Of a stretch of DNA of 64,000 nt, positions 46,679-56,492 are shown in pieces. The position numbers and the translations under genes were made by a program. The number at the start of each line of letters is the position of its first letter. Within the stretch, counting starts at the first letter, position 1. This DNA is from Bacteroidota bacterium. Lineage in GTDB: Bacteria > Bacteroidota > Bacteroidia > Cytophagales > Cyclobacteriaceae. The DNA lies in assembly GCA_947470895.1 (NCBI GenBank), contig CANIVF010000002.1, forward strand, positions 60,110 to 124,109, read 5' to 3'. The notes beneath the pieces are model-generated. The model had not been told where the DNA came from. It searched no databases and saw only the letters and a list, made by a program, of their open reading frames with translations.

Positions 46679-49600
46679 ATGCGAAAACAATACTTGCTAA
46701 TCGGTTTCTGTAGTCTGATATTCTATCAGGCCTTTCCCCAGTATGGTGAAGTTTATGCCTCCACCACAAATCCCCACAGAGAGAATTCAGTCAATGTTCC
46801 AAGGGCAGACTCACCTTCCCTGAAAAGTGGTTTGAGCGATCTCGAGAAACAATTCAAAGTTTCTATTGCTTACAAAGATGAGTGGGTCACTAACAAAACG
46901 GTTAATAAATCAATAAACGATTTTGCAACCATAGAAGATGCCCTCAGCGAACTGCTTGCTGATACCGACCTCTATTATGAAAAGGCAGGATCGGGATTTT
47001 ATATTATTTCATTGAAAAACTTCCAGAAGACTGGACGGACTCAAGATGCATCCTTAATTACAATACCGGAATTATCGAAGGATTTTTCTGCTCCGGCAAA
47101 TGCTCCTGTTTTTGATTTTCACCCTACATCTGCCTCCATCATAAAAAATGCAGCCGATATTGACATCCTCGTTTCCGGCAAAGTGACAAATGAAACAGGG
47201 GCTGCCTTTCCTGGAGTTAACGTGCTGGTGAAAGGAACCACAATAGGCACATCAACAGATGCTACCGGTAGATATAATTTATCCGTGCCCGATGCAAATG
47301 CCGTATTGGTTTTTTCCTTTATTGGTTTTGCAACTCAGGAGGTCAGCATTGGTTCGAGAACTACTGTAGATATTACGATGAATGAAGATGTTGAATCACT
47401 GGAAGAAGTGGTAGTGACCGCATTAGGTATTAAGAAAGAAACAAAACGGCTTGGATATGCAACTTCAAGTGCGACACCGAATCAGATTACAGAAAACCGT
47501 ACGGTGAATTTTATGAATGGATTGCAGGGGAAAATGGCTGGGGTAAATATTTCCCCCATGGGCTCAGGGCCAGCAGGTTCGAGCAAGATTCGTATCAGAG
47601 GACAGTCGTCCTTCGGAGCTCAGAACAGTCCGCTGATTGTAATTAATGGTGTTCCCATTGATAATACAACCTATGGTGTCAGTGGTGATTTTGCTGGTCG
47701 TGGAGCTGCAGGTGCTACCGATGGTGGTGATGGTCTTTCTAGTATAAATCCAGATGATATTGAATCCATGACGGTGTTGAAAGGTGGTGCAGCAGCAGCC
47801 CTTTACGGATCGCGCGCCAAAGACGGTGTTATCATGATTACTACTAAAACAGGTAGCAAGAATAAAGGAATTGGTGTTGAGTTTAATTCAAATTATACGT
47901 CCGATACACCTCTTGATTTCACGGATTTTCAATATGAGTATGGACAAGGAGAATTTGGTGTCCGGCCGACTACGTCAAATCCTACATCTGGCGTATGGAG
48001 CTTTGGTGAAAAATTTCAGCCGGGAATGACTCAAACGTTATTTGATGGTGTTAGCGCACCTTATGAACCAGTAAGAGATCGTATCTCTAAATTCTATCGG
48101 GTTGGTAGTACGTTTACGAATACCATATCACTTTCCTCAGGAGGTGAAACCGGAAGTTTCAATCTGTCTCTGGCAAATATGAATAACAAAAGCATTCAGC
48201 CCAATACAGAATTTGACAGACAGACTGTTAACCTTGGCTTCAATCAAAACATAACCAAGAAATTAGTTCTCTCAGGAAACATCGCTTATTCACATGAGAA
48301 GAATAAAAACCCGATCGTTATAGGCGGGCAGGACATTAGTACACCGGTAGTTATCTACACCATGTCTAACTCTATGCCATTAGATCTTTTATCTGACAAG
48401 CGTGTTGATCCAAACGGAAATGAGTATGTGTGGTCACGTTTCAGAAACCGGACCAACCCTTATATGTCTGTCTATAACCGTTTTGAGAATCTTGTCCGCG
48501 ATCGTCTTTTCGGTAACATAACCGCCCGCTATAATTTCAACGACTGGTTATATGCACAAGGCCGTATCGGTCAGGATTATTATTCTCGTGACCGTGAATT
48601 CAATGATCCTACAGGCAGAGCTTCAAATCCCGCAGCACCTGCCGGTTTTGTAAATGGAACCTATACAAAAGAAGTGATACGGGCACGCGAACTGAATGCC
48701 GATTTTCTTTTGGGTGCAACCCGTAAATTTGGAGATTTTGGTGTGGATGTAAGCTTTGGTGGCAACCAGCGCTACTCACGCTTTGACCAGGATTATACCT
48801 ACGTTCAAAACTTTGTAGTAAGAGATTTGTATACCGTAATGAACGGAGGTATTAAAGAACCATTTTATAATTTGACTGAAAAGAAAACGAATTCCCTATA
48901 TGGTTCTGCTGAAATTTCCTATAAACAATATTTGTACCTAAACATTACAGCACGCAACGACTGGTTTTCTACCCTGGCGCCAGCCAACAGAAGTATTCTT
49001 TATCCTTCTGTGAATGGAAGTTTTGTTTTTTCTCAGGCATTTGAAAACTTACCAAACTGGCTTTCTTACGGAAAGGTCAGGGCGGGATACGCTGAAGTGG
49101 GTAGTGATGGTGATGTTGCCCCCTATTCAAACAATCTTTTCTTTGGTGTAAACAACAACTTGTTTGCCAATCCTGCAGGAGGGTTACAACCCGTGGGCAC
49201 AATTCCATCCGGCACCGTTCCCAATGCCAACTTAAAGCCTATGCGGGTTTCCGAATTTGAAGTTGGTGCTGAGATGAAATTTTTCGAAAACCGGCTTGGT
49301 CTGGATTTTACTTACTATAATAAAACAAGTAGGGACCAGATTCTACAGGCACAGATTTCAGATGCTTCAGGATTTACCAGTCAGTTGATTAACGTGGGTG
49401 AAAGCAAAAATACCGGCTTTGAAATAATGTTAACGGGAACGCCCATTCAAACCGCGAATTTTAAATGGGACATAAGTGTCAATGGTTCCATCAATGATTC
49501 TGAGGTAATCAATTTAGGACCTGGTGTTAAAGAGATTACCGTTGGCGGCAATGTTGGTAACAATTCCATCCGCCAGGTGGTAGGAGAACAAGTAGGTGGA

Positions 49601-50230
49601 TTGTATGTAACCTCCTATTTGAGAGATGCCCAGGGAAGACAGGTATTTGATAAGAATGGCCAACCTTTGCGTGGACCAAACCCGCTCCGTGTTGGCACGG
49701 CTATACCTCGGTATTTTGGTGGAATCTATAACTCTTTCGACTACAAGGGTATAAGCTTGTCATTCCTGATCGATTTTAAATTAGGTCATTACTTGGGTTC
49801 TCAGACTAATTTCAATGCCTGGAGACATGGATTGCATCAGGCAACTCTGAACGGACGCGAAGAAGGTTATGTAATCGGTGATGGTGTTAATGAACTAGGT
49901 GAAGTAAATACCGCTAAAACACCACATCAAACCTATTTTGAAACTGTAAATACACGCGGTATACGTGAAGAATTTGCATACAATGCCGGCTTCTGGAAGC
50001 TCAGACAAATTGCACTGTCCTATGATTTCACAAAACACTTGCCTGAAAATAAATTTATCAGAGGTGTGAGATTAAGCGCAGTGGCCAACAATGTTGCCTT
50101 ACTCAAGAAGTGGGTACCCAACATCGATCCTGAACAATTTGGCGATGTATCTGATAGAAATGTTGGATTGGAAAACACCGGTTTGCCTACCAGCAGAAGT
50201 ATTGGATTCAACTTAAATGTTAAGTTTTAA
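46679..50230 (+). CDS. SusC/RagA TonB-dependent outer-membrane receptor with signalling domain
   Basis: This 1183-residue transporter has a signal peptide and an STN domain at about 46-105 (LSDLEKQFKVSIAYKD). A carboxypeptidase-like beta-sandwich follows at about 162-245 (VSGKVTNETGAAFPGVNVLV, STDATGRYNL), then EEVVVTALGIKKE, the plug (INGLQGKMAGVNI-like region) and a 22-strand barrel ending GFNLNVKF. STN means that it signals through FecR to FecI. It imports a large substrate, probably an oligosaccharide, with TonB energy. It is followed by SusD. Confidence 0.95.
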   Translation: MRKQYLLIGFCSLIFYQAFPQYGEVYASTTNPHRENSVNVPRADSPSLKSGLSDLEKQFKVSIAYKDEWVTNKTVNKSINDFATIEDALSELLADTDLYYEKAGSGFYIISLKNFQKTGRTQDASLITIPELSKDFSAPANAPVFDFHPTSASIIKNAADIDILVSGKVTNETGAAFPGVNVLVKGTTIGTSTDATGRYNLSVPDANAVLVFSFIGFATQEVSIGSRTTVDITMNEDVESLEEVVVTALGIKKETKRLGYATSSATPNQITENRTVNFMNGLQGKMAGVNISPMGSGPAGSSKIRIRGQSSFGAQNSPLIVINGVPIDNTTYGVSGDFAGRGAAGATDGGDGLSSINPDDIESMTVLKGGAAAALYGSRAKDGVIMITTKTGSKNKGIGVEFNSNYTSDTPLDFTDFQYEYGQGEFGVRPTTSNPTSGVWSFGEKFQPGMTQTLFDGVSAPYEPVRDRISKFYRVGSTFTNTISLSSGGETGSFNLSLANMNNKSIQPNTEFDRQTVNLGFNQNITKKLVLSGNIAYSHEKNKNPIVIGGQDISTPVVIYTMSNSMPLDLLSDKRVDPNGNEYVWSRFRNRTNPYMSVYNRFENLVRDRLFGNITARYNFNDWLYAQGRIGQDYYSRDREFNDPTGRASNPAAPAGFVNGTYTKEVIRARELNADFLLGATRKFGDFGVDVSFGGNQRYSRFDQDYTYVQNFVVRDLYTVMNGGIKEPFYNLTEKKTNSLYGSAEISYKQYLYLNITARNDWFSTLAPANRSILYPSVNGSFVFSQAFENLPNWLSYGKVRAGYAEVGSDGDVAPYSNNLFFGVNNNLFANPAGGLQPVGTIPSGTVPNANLKPMRVSEFEVGAEMKFFENRLGLDFTYYNKTSRDQILQAQISDASGFTSQLINVGESKNTGFEIMLTGTPIQTANFKWDISVNGSINDSEVINLGPGVKEITVGGNVGNNSIRQVVGEQVGGLYVTSYLRDAQGRQVFDKNGQPLRGPNPLRVGTAIPRYFGGIYNSFDYKGISLSFLIDFKLGHYLGSQTNFNAWRHGLHQATLNGREEGYVIGDGVNELGEVNTAKTPHQTYFETVNTRGIREEFAYNAGFWKLRQIALSYDFTKHLPENKFIRGVRLSAVANNVALLKKWVPNIDPEQFGDVSDRNVGLENTGLPTSRSIGFNLNVKF

Positions 50231-50252
50231 CCACACGCTAACAACTAATAAA

Positions 50253-51782
50253 ATGAAAAAGACAACTCTATATATTTTATGTCTGCTCACAACCTTTTGC
50301 TTATTGCCAGGTTGTGATAGCGGTTTTGACGAAATCAATGTCAATAAGACTCAACCGATCGCATTAGATCCAGCCTTTCTGTTGAACAATGCAATCATTC
50401 AGTCTTCATTCCCACTGGAAGCCGTTGTTTTTGAAATTCCGATCGTTCAACAAATCGTCACGCCTTTCGGTGGCGTTCTGGGCGGAGGAAATTACAATCA
50501 AGACAACAAGCCAAGAAATGGAGCCAATTGGGTGCGCTATTACCAGGCGGTAACTAAATCCCTGGTATCGGTATTGGATGCGACACAAGCCGATGATAAA
50601 AAAACCAACCTTTACCATTCAGCCCGAATCCTGCGTGCATTTGCAACGATGATCCTTACCGATTCTTATGGTGATGTCCCCTACGCTGAGGCAGGCCAGG
50701 GATTTATTGCTGGTCTTGCATTGCCAAAGTATGATTCTCAGGAGTCAATCTATAAAGACATTTTGAAAGAACTCGATGAAGCTTCTGCAGCTTTGGATGC
50801 AACCAAACCACTGGTTACAACTGATGTATTATATGGCGGAAATATTCCTTCATGGAAGGCCTTCGGCTATTCGCTTATGCTGAGAGCAGCAATGAGGCTT
50901 TCAAAAGTTGATCAAACACTTGCTCAACAGTATGTTACAAAAGCAGTGACAGGCGGAGTAATTCAAACCAACGCAGGCGGTGCTGTTGTACGTCATTCTA
51001 CAGCCTATAACAATGGGATCGGGGCGTTTGTGAATGGACCGGAAGCGAATAACTACTACCTCGCAGGTCCGTTTGTAGATTACCTGAAATCAAACAACGA
51101 CCCAAGACTCAAAGCAATATCAGTACGGTATGTGGGAGCTAAAAGTGGTCCAAACCAAACTGCTGCCACTGCCAACACAGATCCTGCTGTGCAGATAGGT
51201 ATGCCAATGGGTTATGACAATGGTACTATTATCGCCAGAGCGACTGCCGATGGTCTGGCAAGCTTTTATGACTATTCACAACTTGACCGTACCAGACTGG
51301 GAAAAATAGATGCCCCTTGTTTTCTTGTAACGAATGCACAAACCAAACTATTACTGGCCGAAGCTGTAGTGCGCAACTGGACTTCCGGTGATGCTGCCGT
51401 TTTGTATTCTGATGCTATCCGTGCTCATATGGTTGAGATGACACAATCTTCAGCCTCTTCGACAATCCCAACTGCGGATATTGATGCATATATAGCCGCA
51501 CATCCATTAGATGCCGGCAATGCGCTCAGGGACATTAACACCCAGTATTGGGTAGCAACCTTTCTGAATGGACCAGAAGCATTTGCAAACTTTCGCAGGA
51601 GTGGTTTCCCTGCCCTTACTAAAAACCCATATCCGGCACAGGAAATTACAACCGGTGATTTCGTTCGCAAGCTTACTTATCCGGATACTGAGTTAGGTAT
51701 CAATGTTGCCAATGTACAGGAAGCCATTACCCGTCAGGGAGGAAACAAACTCGATACTCGCGTTTGGTGGGATAAACAATAA
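50253..51782 (+). CDS. SusD/RagB-type nutrient-binding outer-membrane lipoprotein
   Basis: This 509-residue protein has a lipoprotein signal (LYILCLLTTFCLLPGC) and DEINVNKTQP at the mature start, typical of the SusD_2 branch. It is all-helical with TPR-like repeats: HSARILRAFATMILTDSYGD, KAFGYSLMLRAAMRLSKVD and NAQTKLLLAEAVVRN. It would sit on the SusC lid and bind the glycan ligand. The frame extends upstream to 50217, overlapping SusC, but the ATG at 50253 precedes the lipoprotein signal. It is followed by a strong terminator. Confidence 0.93.
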   Translation: MKKTTLYILCLLTTFCLLPGCDSGFDEINVNKTQPIALDPAFLLNNAIIQSSFPLEAVVFEIPIVQQIVTPFGGVLGGGNYNQDNKPRNGANWVRYYQAVTKSLVSVLDATQADDKKTNLYHSARILRAFATMILTDSYGDVPYAEAGQGFIAGLALPKYDSQESIYKDILKELDEASAALDATKPLVTTDVLYGGNIPSWKAFGYSLMLRAAMRLSKVDQTLAQQYVTKAVTGGVIQTNAGGAVVRHSTAYNNGIGAFVNGPEANNYYLAGPFVDYLKSNNDPRLKAISVRYVGAKSGPNQTAATANTDPAVQIGMPMGYDNGTIIARATADGLASFYDYSQLDRTRLGKIDAPCFLVTNAQTKLLLAEAVVRNWTSGDAAVLYSDAIRAHMVEMTQSSASSTIPTADIDAYIAAHPLDAGNALRDINTQYWVATFLNGPEAFANFRRSGFPALTKNPYPAQEITTGDFVRKLTYPDTELGINVANVQEAITRQGGNKLDTRVWWDKQ

Positions 51783-51833
51783 ATCCAATCCAGAATAATC
51801 TTAAAAGGCAAAATGATAGTATAAGAATGAAAC

Positions 51834-51874
51834 CAGCTCTATACAGAACTAAGTATGTATAGAGCTGTTTTTTT
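51834..51874 (+). terminator. Strong terminator between SusD and the dehydratase genes
   Basis: A perfect 12-bp stem (CAGCTCTATACA 51834-51845, TGTATAGAGCTG 51856-51867) is followed by seven T residues. It ends the LacI-FecI-FecR-SusCD transcript 52 bp after SusD. The next gene's ATG at 51897 is only 22 bp downstream of the T-run, so it depends on read-through or on a promoter inside this hairpin region. Confidence 0.92.
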
Positions 51875-51896
51875 CTCAGCACATAATAATGACTTT

Positions 51897-53249
51897 ATGA
51901 ATTCAGTAAAATCACGCACCAAAAGCCGCAGAGATTTCCTTACTAAAGCTTCAATGAGCGGTATAGGAATGGGGCTGCTAAGTAATAATGCCTTAGGTGA
52001 CTCAATGGCTATAGATGGCTCAACGCAAACCAGCCCCGCTGCAAAGCCAGCCATGAAAATCACTGATCTCAGGTGCGCCATTATTGGAGGTAGTCCGGTC
52101 ATTCGCATTACAACAAGTGAGGGAATCAGTGGCTACGGTCAGGCAGAAAACAACAGGTCCTATCTCAAACCTTTTGTTCTTTTTTATAAAGATTATTTGA
52201 TAGGCGAAGATCCTACAAATGTAGAACGCTGCATGATGAAGATCAGGCGTATGGGTGGCTTTAAGCCCTACGGCAGCGCGGTGAGTGCAATTGAAATGGC
52301 ACTTTGGGATATTGCTGGGAAAGCTTCAGGACTGCCGGTTTATAAGTTATTGGGCGGAAAGATTCGTGATCGTGTTCGGGTATATCATACTGGTGTAGGG
52401 GTATATCGTGTTGGCGTGGAACCACAAGATTATGCTGAATCGGTTGCAAAAGTAAAAGAGCGAAAGGAGGGTTTTACTATTATTAAAATGCCCATTGGTT
52501 TCCATAGCCGCATGGGGGCTAAAGCTCCCAACTTTTTCTATGGTGATCCTGCCGGTCCCAATAACCAGCCCCATGCCAATCGTGGTACACTGACAGAACA
52601 AGGCTTGAAGAGGATTGTAGCTTCCGTTGAAGCAATGAAAAAAGTATTGGGCGATGAGGTTGGATTAGCATTGGATTGTGGTCCAGGTCATATGCTTTCC
52701 GATGCTATTCGATTGTGCCGAGTACTTGAGCCTTATAATTTATTGTGGATGGAAGATTTGCTTACGGGAGATTACAGACCTTATGTAATGGCTGATGATT
52801 ACCTTGAGTTAACCAGAAGCACTACGGTGCCGATTCATACTGGTGAACAAATATATCTAAGACAAAATTTTCGTGAGTTGATTGAAAAAAACGCAATTCG
52901 TGTAATTGGTCCTGATGTAGCCGATGTTGGCGGGATGGCTGAACTTAAGTGGATAGCCGAATATGCAGACCTGCATGGAATTCAAATGGCACCGCATGGG
53001 ATCTTTGATGGGCTGATAGGAAATGCTGCCCAGGTTAATGTGGCCGCTACCATGCCGCAAAACTTTATTGCATTTGAATTCTCCACAGAAGTTCAGGAAT
53101 GGTGGTATGACATCATTGATGGAATGCCAAATAATATTGTTAAAGACGGACATATAGAAGTATGGGACCGGCCAGGTCTTGGTGTCGAGTTTAATATAAA
53201 AGCTGCTAAAAAGTATCTGTTAGACGAAGACAAGAATTTCTTCGATTGA
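51897..53249 (+). CDS. Tat-exported enolase-superfamily dehydratase, type 2, copy 1
   Basis: This 450-residue protein starts with MNSVKSRTKSRRDFLTKASM, a Tat signal with the arginines at 11-12. The superfamily barrel shows FTIIKMPIG (lysine strand), ALDCGPGHM (metal Asp), WMEDLLTGDY (metal Glu), IHTGEQIY (metal Glu), GPDVADVGG and MAPHGIFDG (catalytic His). It is a tandem paralogue of the gene at 53314 and shares a 73-bp identical DNA tract with it. An earlier start (51855) would lie inside the terminator, so the ATG at 51897 is used. The substrate, probably an acid sugar, is unknown. Confidence 0.88.
   Translation: MNSVKSRTKSRRDFLTKASMSGIGMGLLSNNALGDSMAIDGSTQTSPAAKPAMKITDLRCAIIGGSPVIRITTSEGISGYGQAENNRSYLKPFVLFYKDYLIGEDPTNVERCMMKIRRMGGFKPYGSAVSAIEMALWDIAGKASGLPVYKLLGGKIRDRVRVYHTGVGVYRVGVEPQDYAESVAKVKERKEGFTIIKMPIGFHSRMGAKAPNFFYGDPAGPNNQPHANRGTLTEQGLKRIVASVEAMKKVLGDEVGLALDCGPGHMLSDAIRLCRVLEPYNLLWMEDLLTGDYRPYVMADDYLELTRSTTVPIHTGEQIYLRQNFRELIEKNAIRVIGPDVADVGGMAELKWIAEYADLHGIQMAPHGIFDGLIGNAAQVNVAATMPQNFIAFEFSTEVQEWWYDIIDGMPNNIVKDGHIEVWDRPGLGVEFNIKAAKKYLLDEDKNFFD
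52077..52149 (+). repeat. 73-bp tract identical to 53491-53563
   Basis: Within the type 2 dehydratase copy 1, bases 52077-52149 are identical to 53491-53563 in copy 2, although flanking codons differ at silent sites. It encodes AIIGGSPVIRITTSEGISGY and neighbours. This points to recent gene conversion between the copies. Confidence 0.85.
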
Positions 53250-53313
53250 AGAGGAGTATTCACCGTTTCGTTTTTGATTCATCTATTTTCAACCCATAAA
53301 TAAGTTAATAATC

Positions 53314-54666
53314 ATGATGCCAAAGAAAGAAAATTCAGGAAGAAGAAACTTCCTTATGAAGACAGCAGCAAGTGGACTGGGGATTGGCTTGTTAAGTAAT
53401 TCTGTTTTTGGTCATGCTCATGATGCCGGCCAATTCAATTCTTCTGTTACAGCCGCAAAGGCAAACTTAAAAATTACGGATCTGAGGTGTGCCATTATTG
53501 GAGGTAGTCCGGTCATTCGCATTACAACAAGTGAGGGAATCAGTGGCTACGGTCAGGCAGAAACTTCAAAACCATATCTTAAACCTTATGTGCTCTTTTA
53601 CAAAGACTACCTGATGGGAGAAGATCCTACCAATGTTGAACGGTGCATGATGAAGATCAGACGCATGGGAGGTTTCAAGCCATGGGGAAGCGCTGTTAGT
53701 GCCATTGAGATGGCCCTCTGGGATATCGCAGGAAAAGCAGCCGGGTTGCCGGTTTATAAATTACTTGGAGGTAAAGTACGCGACCGCGTGCGGGTTTATA
53801 ATGGCGGAGTTGCCAGATTCCCAAGAACAGGTGTAGAACCTGCCGATTATGCTGACACAGTTGCCAGGATGAAAGCTTCCAAAGAAGGATTTACAATCAT
53901 CAAGATGGGGATTGGTTTCCATAGCACGATGGGTGCCGGTGCTCCCAATTTTTTCTATGGTGATCCCGCAGGAGCCAACAACCAGCCTCATGCCAACAGA
54001 GGTACACTGACAGAACAAGGATTGAAAAGGATCGTAGCTTCTGTAGAAGCCATGAAGAAGGTATTGGGTGACGAAATTGGGCTGGCACTGGATTGCGGTC
54101 CCGGTCATATGTTAGGAGATGCTATTCGTCTCGCTAATGTGCTGGAACCTTACAACCTGATGTGGCTGGAAGATATGCTTACCGGTGATTACAGACCTTA
54201 CGTAAATGCAGACGATTATCTCGAACTCACCCGAAGTACAACCGTGCCTATACATACAGGCGAACAAATCTATCTGCGTCAGAATTTTAGGGAACTGATT
54301 GAGAAAAATGCAGTTCGGGTAATCGGTCCTGATGTGGCAGATGTTGGCGGCATCGCTGAGTTAAAATGGATAGCCGAGTATGCAGATCTTCACGGAATTC
54401 AAATGGCGCCTCATGGCATTTTTGATGGACTGATCGGTAACGCAGCTCAGGTACATGCAGGTGCGGTAATGCCTCAGAACTTTATTGCATTTGAATATGC
54501 CGTTGCTTCTCCTGAATGGTGGTACGATATCATTGATGGGTTACCCGATCCAATTGTAAAAAATGGTCACATCGAAGTATGGGACAGACCCGGTCTTGGT
54601 GTCGAGTTTAATGTGAAAGCTGCCAAGCAATATCTGGCAGCCGAAGACAAGAATTTCTTCGATTGA
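53314..54666 (+). CDS. Tat-exported enolase-superfamily dehydratase, type 2, copy 2
   Basis: This 450-residue protein starts MMPKKENSGRRNFLMKTAAS (twin arginines at 10-11). It has the same catalytic map as copy 1: FTIIKMGIG, ALDCGPGHM, WLEDMLTGDY, HTGEQIY, GPDVADVGG and MAPHGIFDG, ending AAEDKNFFD. Differences from copy 1 cluster near residues 140-160 (YNGGVARFPRTG), in the loop that often sets specificity, so the two may act on related but distinct acid sugars. The initiator could be the first or second ATG. It is 64 bp after copy 1. Confidence 0.88.
   Translation: MMPKKENSGRRNFLMKTAASGLGIGLLSNSVFGHAHDAGQFNSSVTAAKANLKITDLRCAIIGGSPVIRITTSEGISGYGQAETSKPYLKPYVLFYKDYLMGEDPTNVERCMMKIRRMGGFKPWGSAVSAIEMALWDIAGKAAGLPVYKLLGGKVRDRVRVYNGGVARFPRTGVEPADYADTVARMKASKEGFTIIKMGIGFHSTMGAGAPNFFYGDPAGANNQPHANRGTLTEQGLKRIVASVEAMKKVLGDEIGLALDCGPGHMLGDAIRLANVLEPYNLMWLEDMLTGDYRPYVNADDYLELTRSTTVPIHTGEQIYLRQNFRELIEKNAVRVIGPDVADVGGIAELKWIAEYADLHGIQMAPHGIFDGLIGNAAQVHAGAVMPQNFIAFEYAVASPEWWYDIIDGLPDPIVKNGHIEVWDRPGLGVEFNVKAAKQYLAAEDKNFFD
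53491..53563 (+). repeat. 73-bp tract identical to 52077-52149
   Basis: This is the partner of the repeat in the first copy. The remainder of the two genes has scattered synonymous and non-synonymous differences, so identity here is not simply due to recent duplication. Confidence 0.85.
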
Positions 54667-54793
54667 AAGTAATGCCATGCGGGCAACTACTTTTTTAATC
54701 AAGGATTCTCAACAGATTTCAAAACAATATCAATCAGCACATCCCAATAAATAGTTTTAGTTCAAATCCAACATTAGTATAAATTATAAAACA

Positions 54794-56155
54794 ATGGTAA
54801 AATCAGAAAATAATTTTTCGACTCAACGCAGGAATGCCATTAAAATGATGGGCCTTGGCTCAGCTTCCGGTCTGCTTGGACTATTTGGTAGCTCAGAGGC
54901 AAATGCTGCTACCTATGAAACACCATCCTATGCAAAAGGAATGGCTCCTGTAAAAATCAAGAGCGTAAAGGCAATTGCAACAGCCCCTCAGGGTTCAAAC
55001 CTGATCGTGGTAAAAGTAGAAACTACAGAACCCGGCCTGTATGGATTGGGATGTGCCACCTTTACACAGCGTGCAGTGGTTGTTGTTACTGCAATCAACA
55101 GTTATCTGAATGATTTCTGTGTTGGCAAGGATGTAGATAATATCGAAGACATGTGGAACTCGGTATATGTAAGTTCCTATTGGCGCAACGGGCCCGTGTT
55201 GAATAATGCCTTAAGTGGACTAGATGAAGCATTGTGGGATATAAAAGGCAAGCGTGCAGGTATGCCAGTGTACCAGTTACTTGGAGGTAAATCAAGATTT
55301 GCCATTCCTTGTTATACTCATGCCAATGGAAAAACACCTGAAGAAGTAGCTGACAGTGTGCAGGGTATTATGGATCGTGGTTTCAAATATGTCCGGATTC
55401 AGCAGGGAGGATATGGTAATGTGGGAGCATTGAACGATAAGGCTGACTTTAAAGAAGCAGGCTTTGGCGCTGAGTCCGATAATTACATGAACGAAAATAC
55501 ATATCTGAAATCCGTTCCTAAAATATTTGAGGTGGTGCGTAAGCGATGCGGTGAAGATGTTGAATTGCTGCATGATATTCATGAGCGTGTGCAACCCATG
55601 AATGCTATTAATATGATTAAGAAACTCGAAGAATATAATCCGTTTTTTATTGAAGATCCATTCTCACCTGAAAACATGGAATGGTTTAAACAACTCCGTC
55701 AAAGTACTTCCGTACCGATTGCCATGGGAGAATTATTCAACAACATCAATGAGTTTAAGATGCCGATGGTGAATCAATGGTTTGATTTCATACGTGTTCA
55801 CGTATCACAGATCGGAGGCATAACTCCCGCTATGAAAATTGCCCGATTGGGTGAATGGTTTAACATCAAAACTGCATGGCACGGACCTGGCGATGTTTCT
55901 CCCGTAGGTCACTCAGCACACGCCCATATTGATCTTGCCGTCTGGAACTTCGGTATTCAGGAGGCAGTAAGTTTTTCTGATAAAATGATGGAGGTATTCA
56001 GTGGTTGTCCTACTATGAAAGACGGTTATATGTCAGTTAATGAAGTACCTGGGCTTGGTGTGGATATCAATGAGAAGGAAGCCGCTAAATATCCAATCGG
56101 TACGAAATCAAACTGGATTGTCCGTAAGAAAGATGGTACTGTGATAAGACCATAA
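54794..56155 (+). CDS. Tat-exported RspA/ManD-like enolase-superfamily dehydratase, copy 1
   Basis: This 453-residue protein has N-terminal QRRNAIKMMGLGSASGLLGL (arginines at 12-13). The body matches the RspA/D-mannonate dehydratase group: YVRIQQGGYG, LLHDIHERVQPMNAINM (metal Asp), FIEDPFSPENM (metal Glu), AMGELFN (metal Glu), HVSQIGGITPAMK and TAWHGPGDVSPVGHSAHAHI (His). Members dehydrate D-mannonate or D-gluconate to 2-keto-3-deoxygluconate; many have weak or unknown activity. It is a paralogue of the gene at 59393. Confidence 0.88.
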   Translation: MVKSENNFSTQRRNAIKMMGLGSASGLLGLFGSSEANAATYETPSYAKGMAPVKIKSVKAIATAPQGSNLIVVKVETTEPGLYGLGCATFTQRAVVVVTAINSYLNDFCVGKDVDNIEDMWNSVYVSSYWRNGPVLNNALSGLDEALWDIKGKRAGMPVYQLLGGKSRFAIPCYTHANGKTPEEVADSVQGIMDRGFKYVRIQQGGYGNVGALNDKADFKEAGFGAESDNYMNENTYLKSVPKIFEVVRKRCGEDVELLHDIHERVQPMNAINMIKKLEEYNPFFIEDPFSPENMEWFKQLRQSTSVPIAMGELFNNINEFKMPMVNQWFDFIRVHVSQIGGITPAMKIARLGEWFNIKTAWHGPGDVSPVGHSAHAHIDLAVWNFGIQEAVSFSDKMMEVFSGCPTMKDGYMSVNEVPGLGVDINEKEAAKYPIGTKSNWIVRKKDGTVIRP

Positions 56156-56289
56156 TTAATCCAACCATGAACAGACGCATGGGCTAAGAACCGGCAATCG
56201 CTTTGGCTACTGCCAGGTGGATAGAAACCCGCTGGTGAAAAGAACATCACCCTTGTTTTCGGTGAATGCCACTCAACCAATCTCTTGGC

Positions 56290-56434
56290 CGCGTGAAAAA
56301 AAACTGGTCGGAGAGATTGACAGAGAATGAAAAGAAGCGATCAAAAAAGATTTGCCGGAATGTTGAAAAAGTATCCCGGTAAACTTCCGATGGTACAAAA
56401 AGAATTGGACGAATATTTAAAAGAACGTAATTAG
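56290..56434 (+). pseudogene. 3'-end remnant of a fourth RraA-family gene
   Basis: The 337-bp gap 56156-56492 contains a broken reading that can be restored to GEIDRE(W)KEAIKKDLPE(W), then LKKYPGKLPMVQKELDEYLK. This is the same C-terminal motif that ends the three intact RraA proteins (WTDEIKNEFIQWL, KHPELGKMTRAELDAIM). One conserved Trp codon has become TGA and one base is missing at the second Trp, shifting the frame. The 5' part of the gap shows no clear gene. It shows that the plus arm once had an RraA gene between two dehydratase genes. Confidence 0.7.
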
Positions 56435-56492
56435 AAATGTGAAATATTTTTAATCTTAATTAACCAAATACCTCCACTAAAATAGTAGCAAC

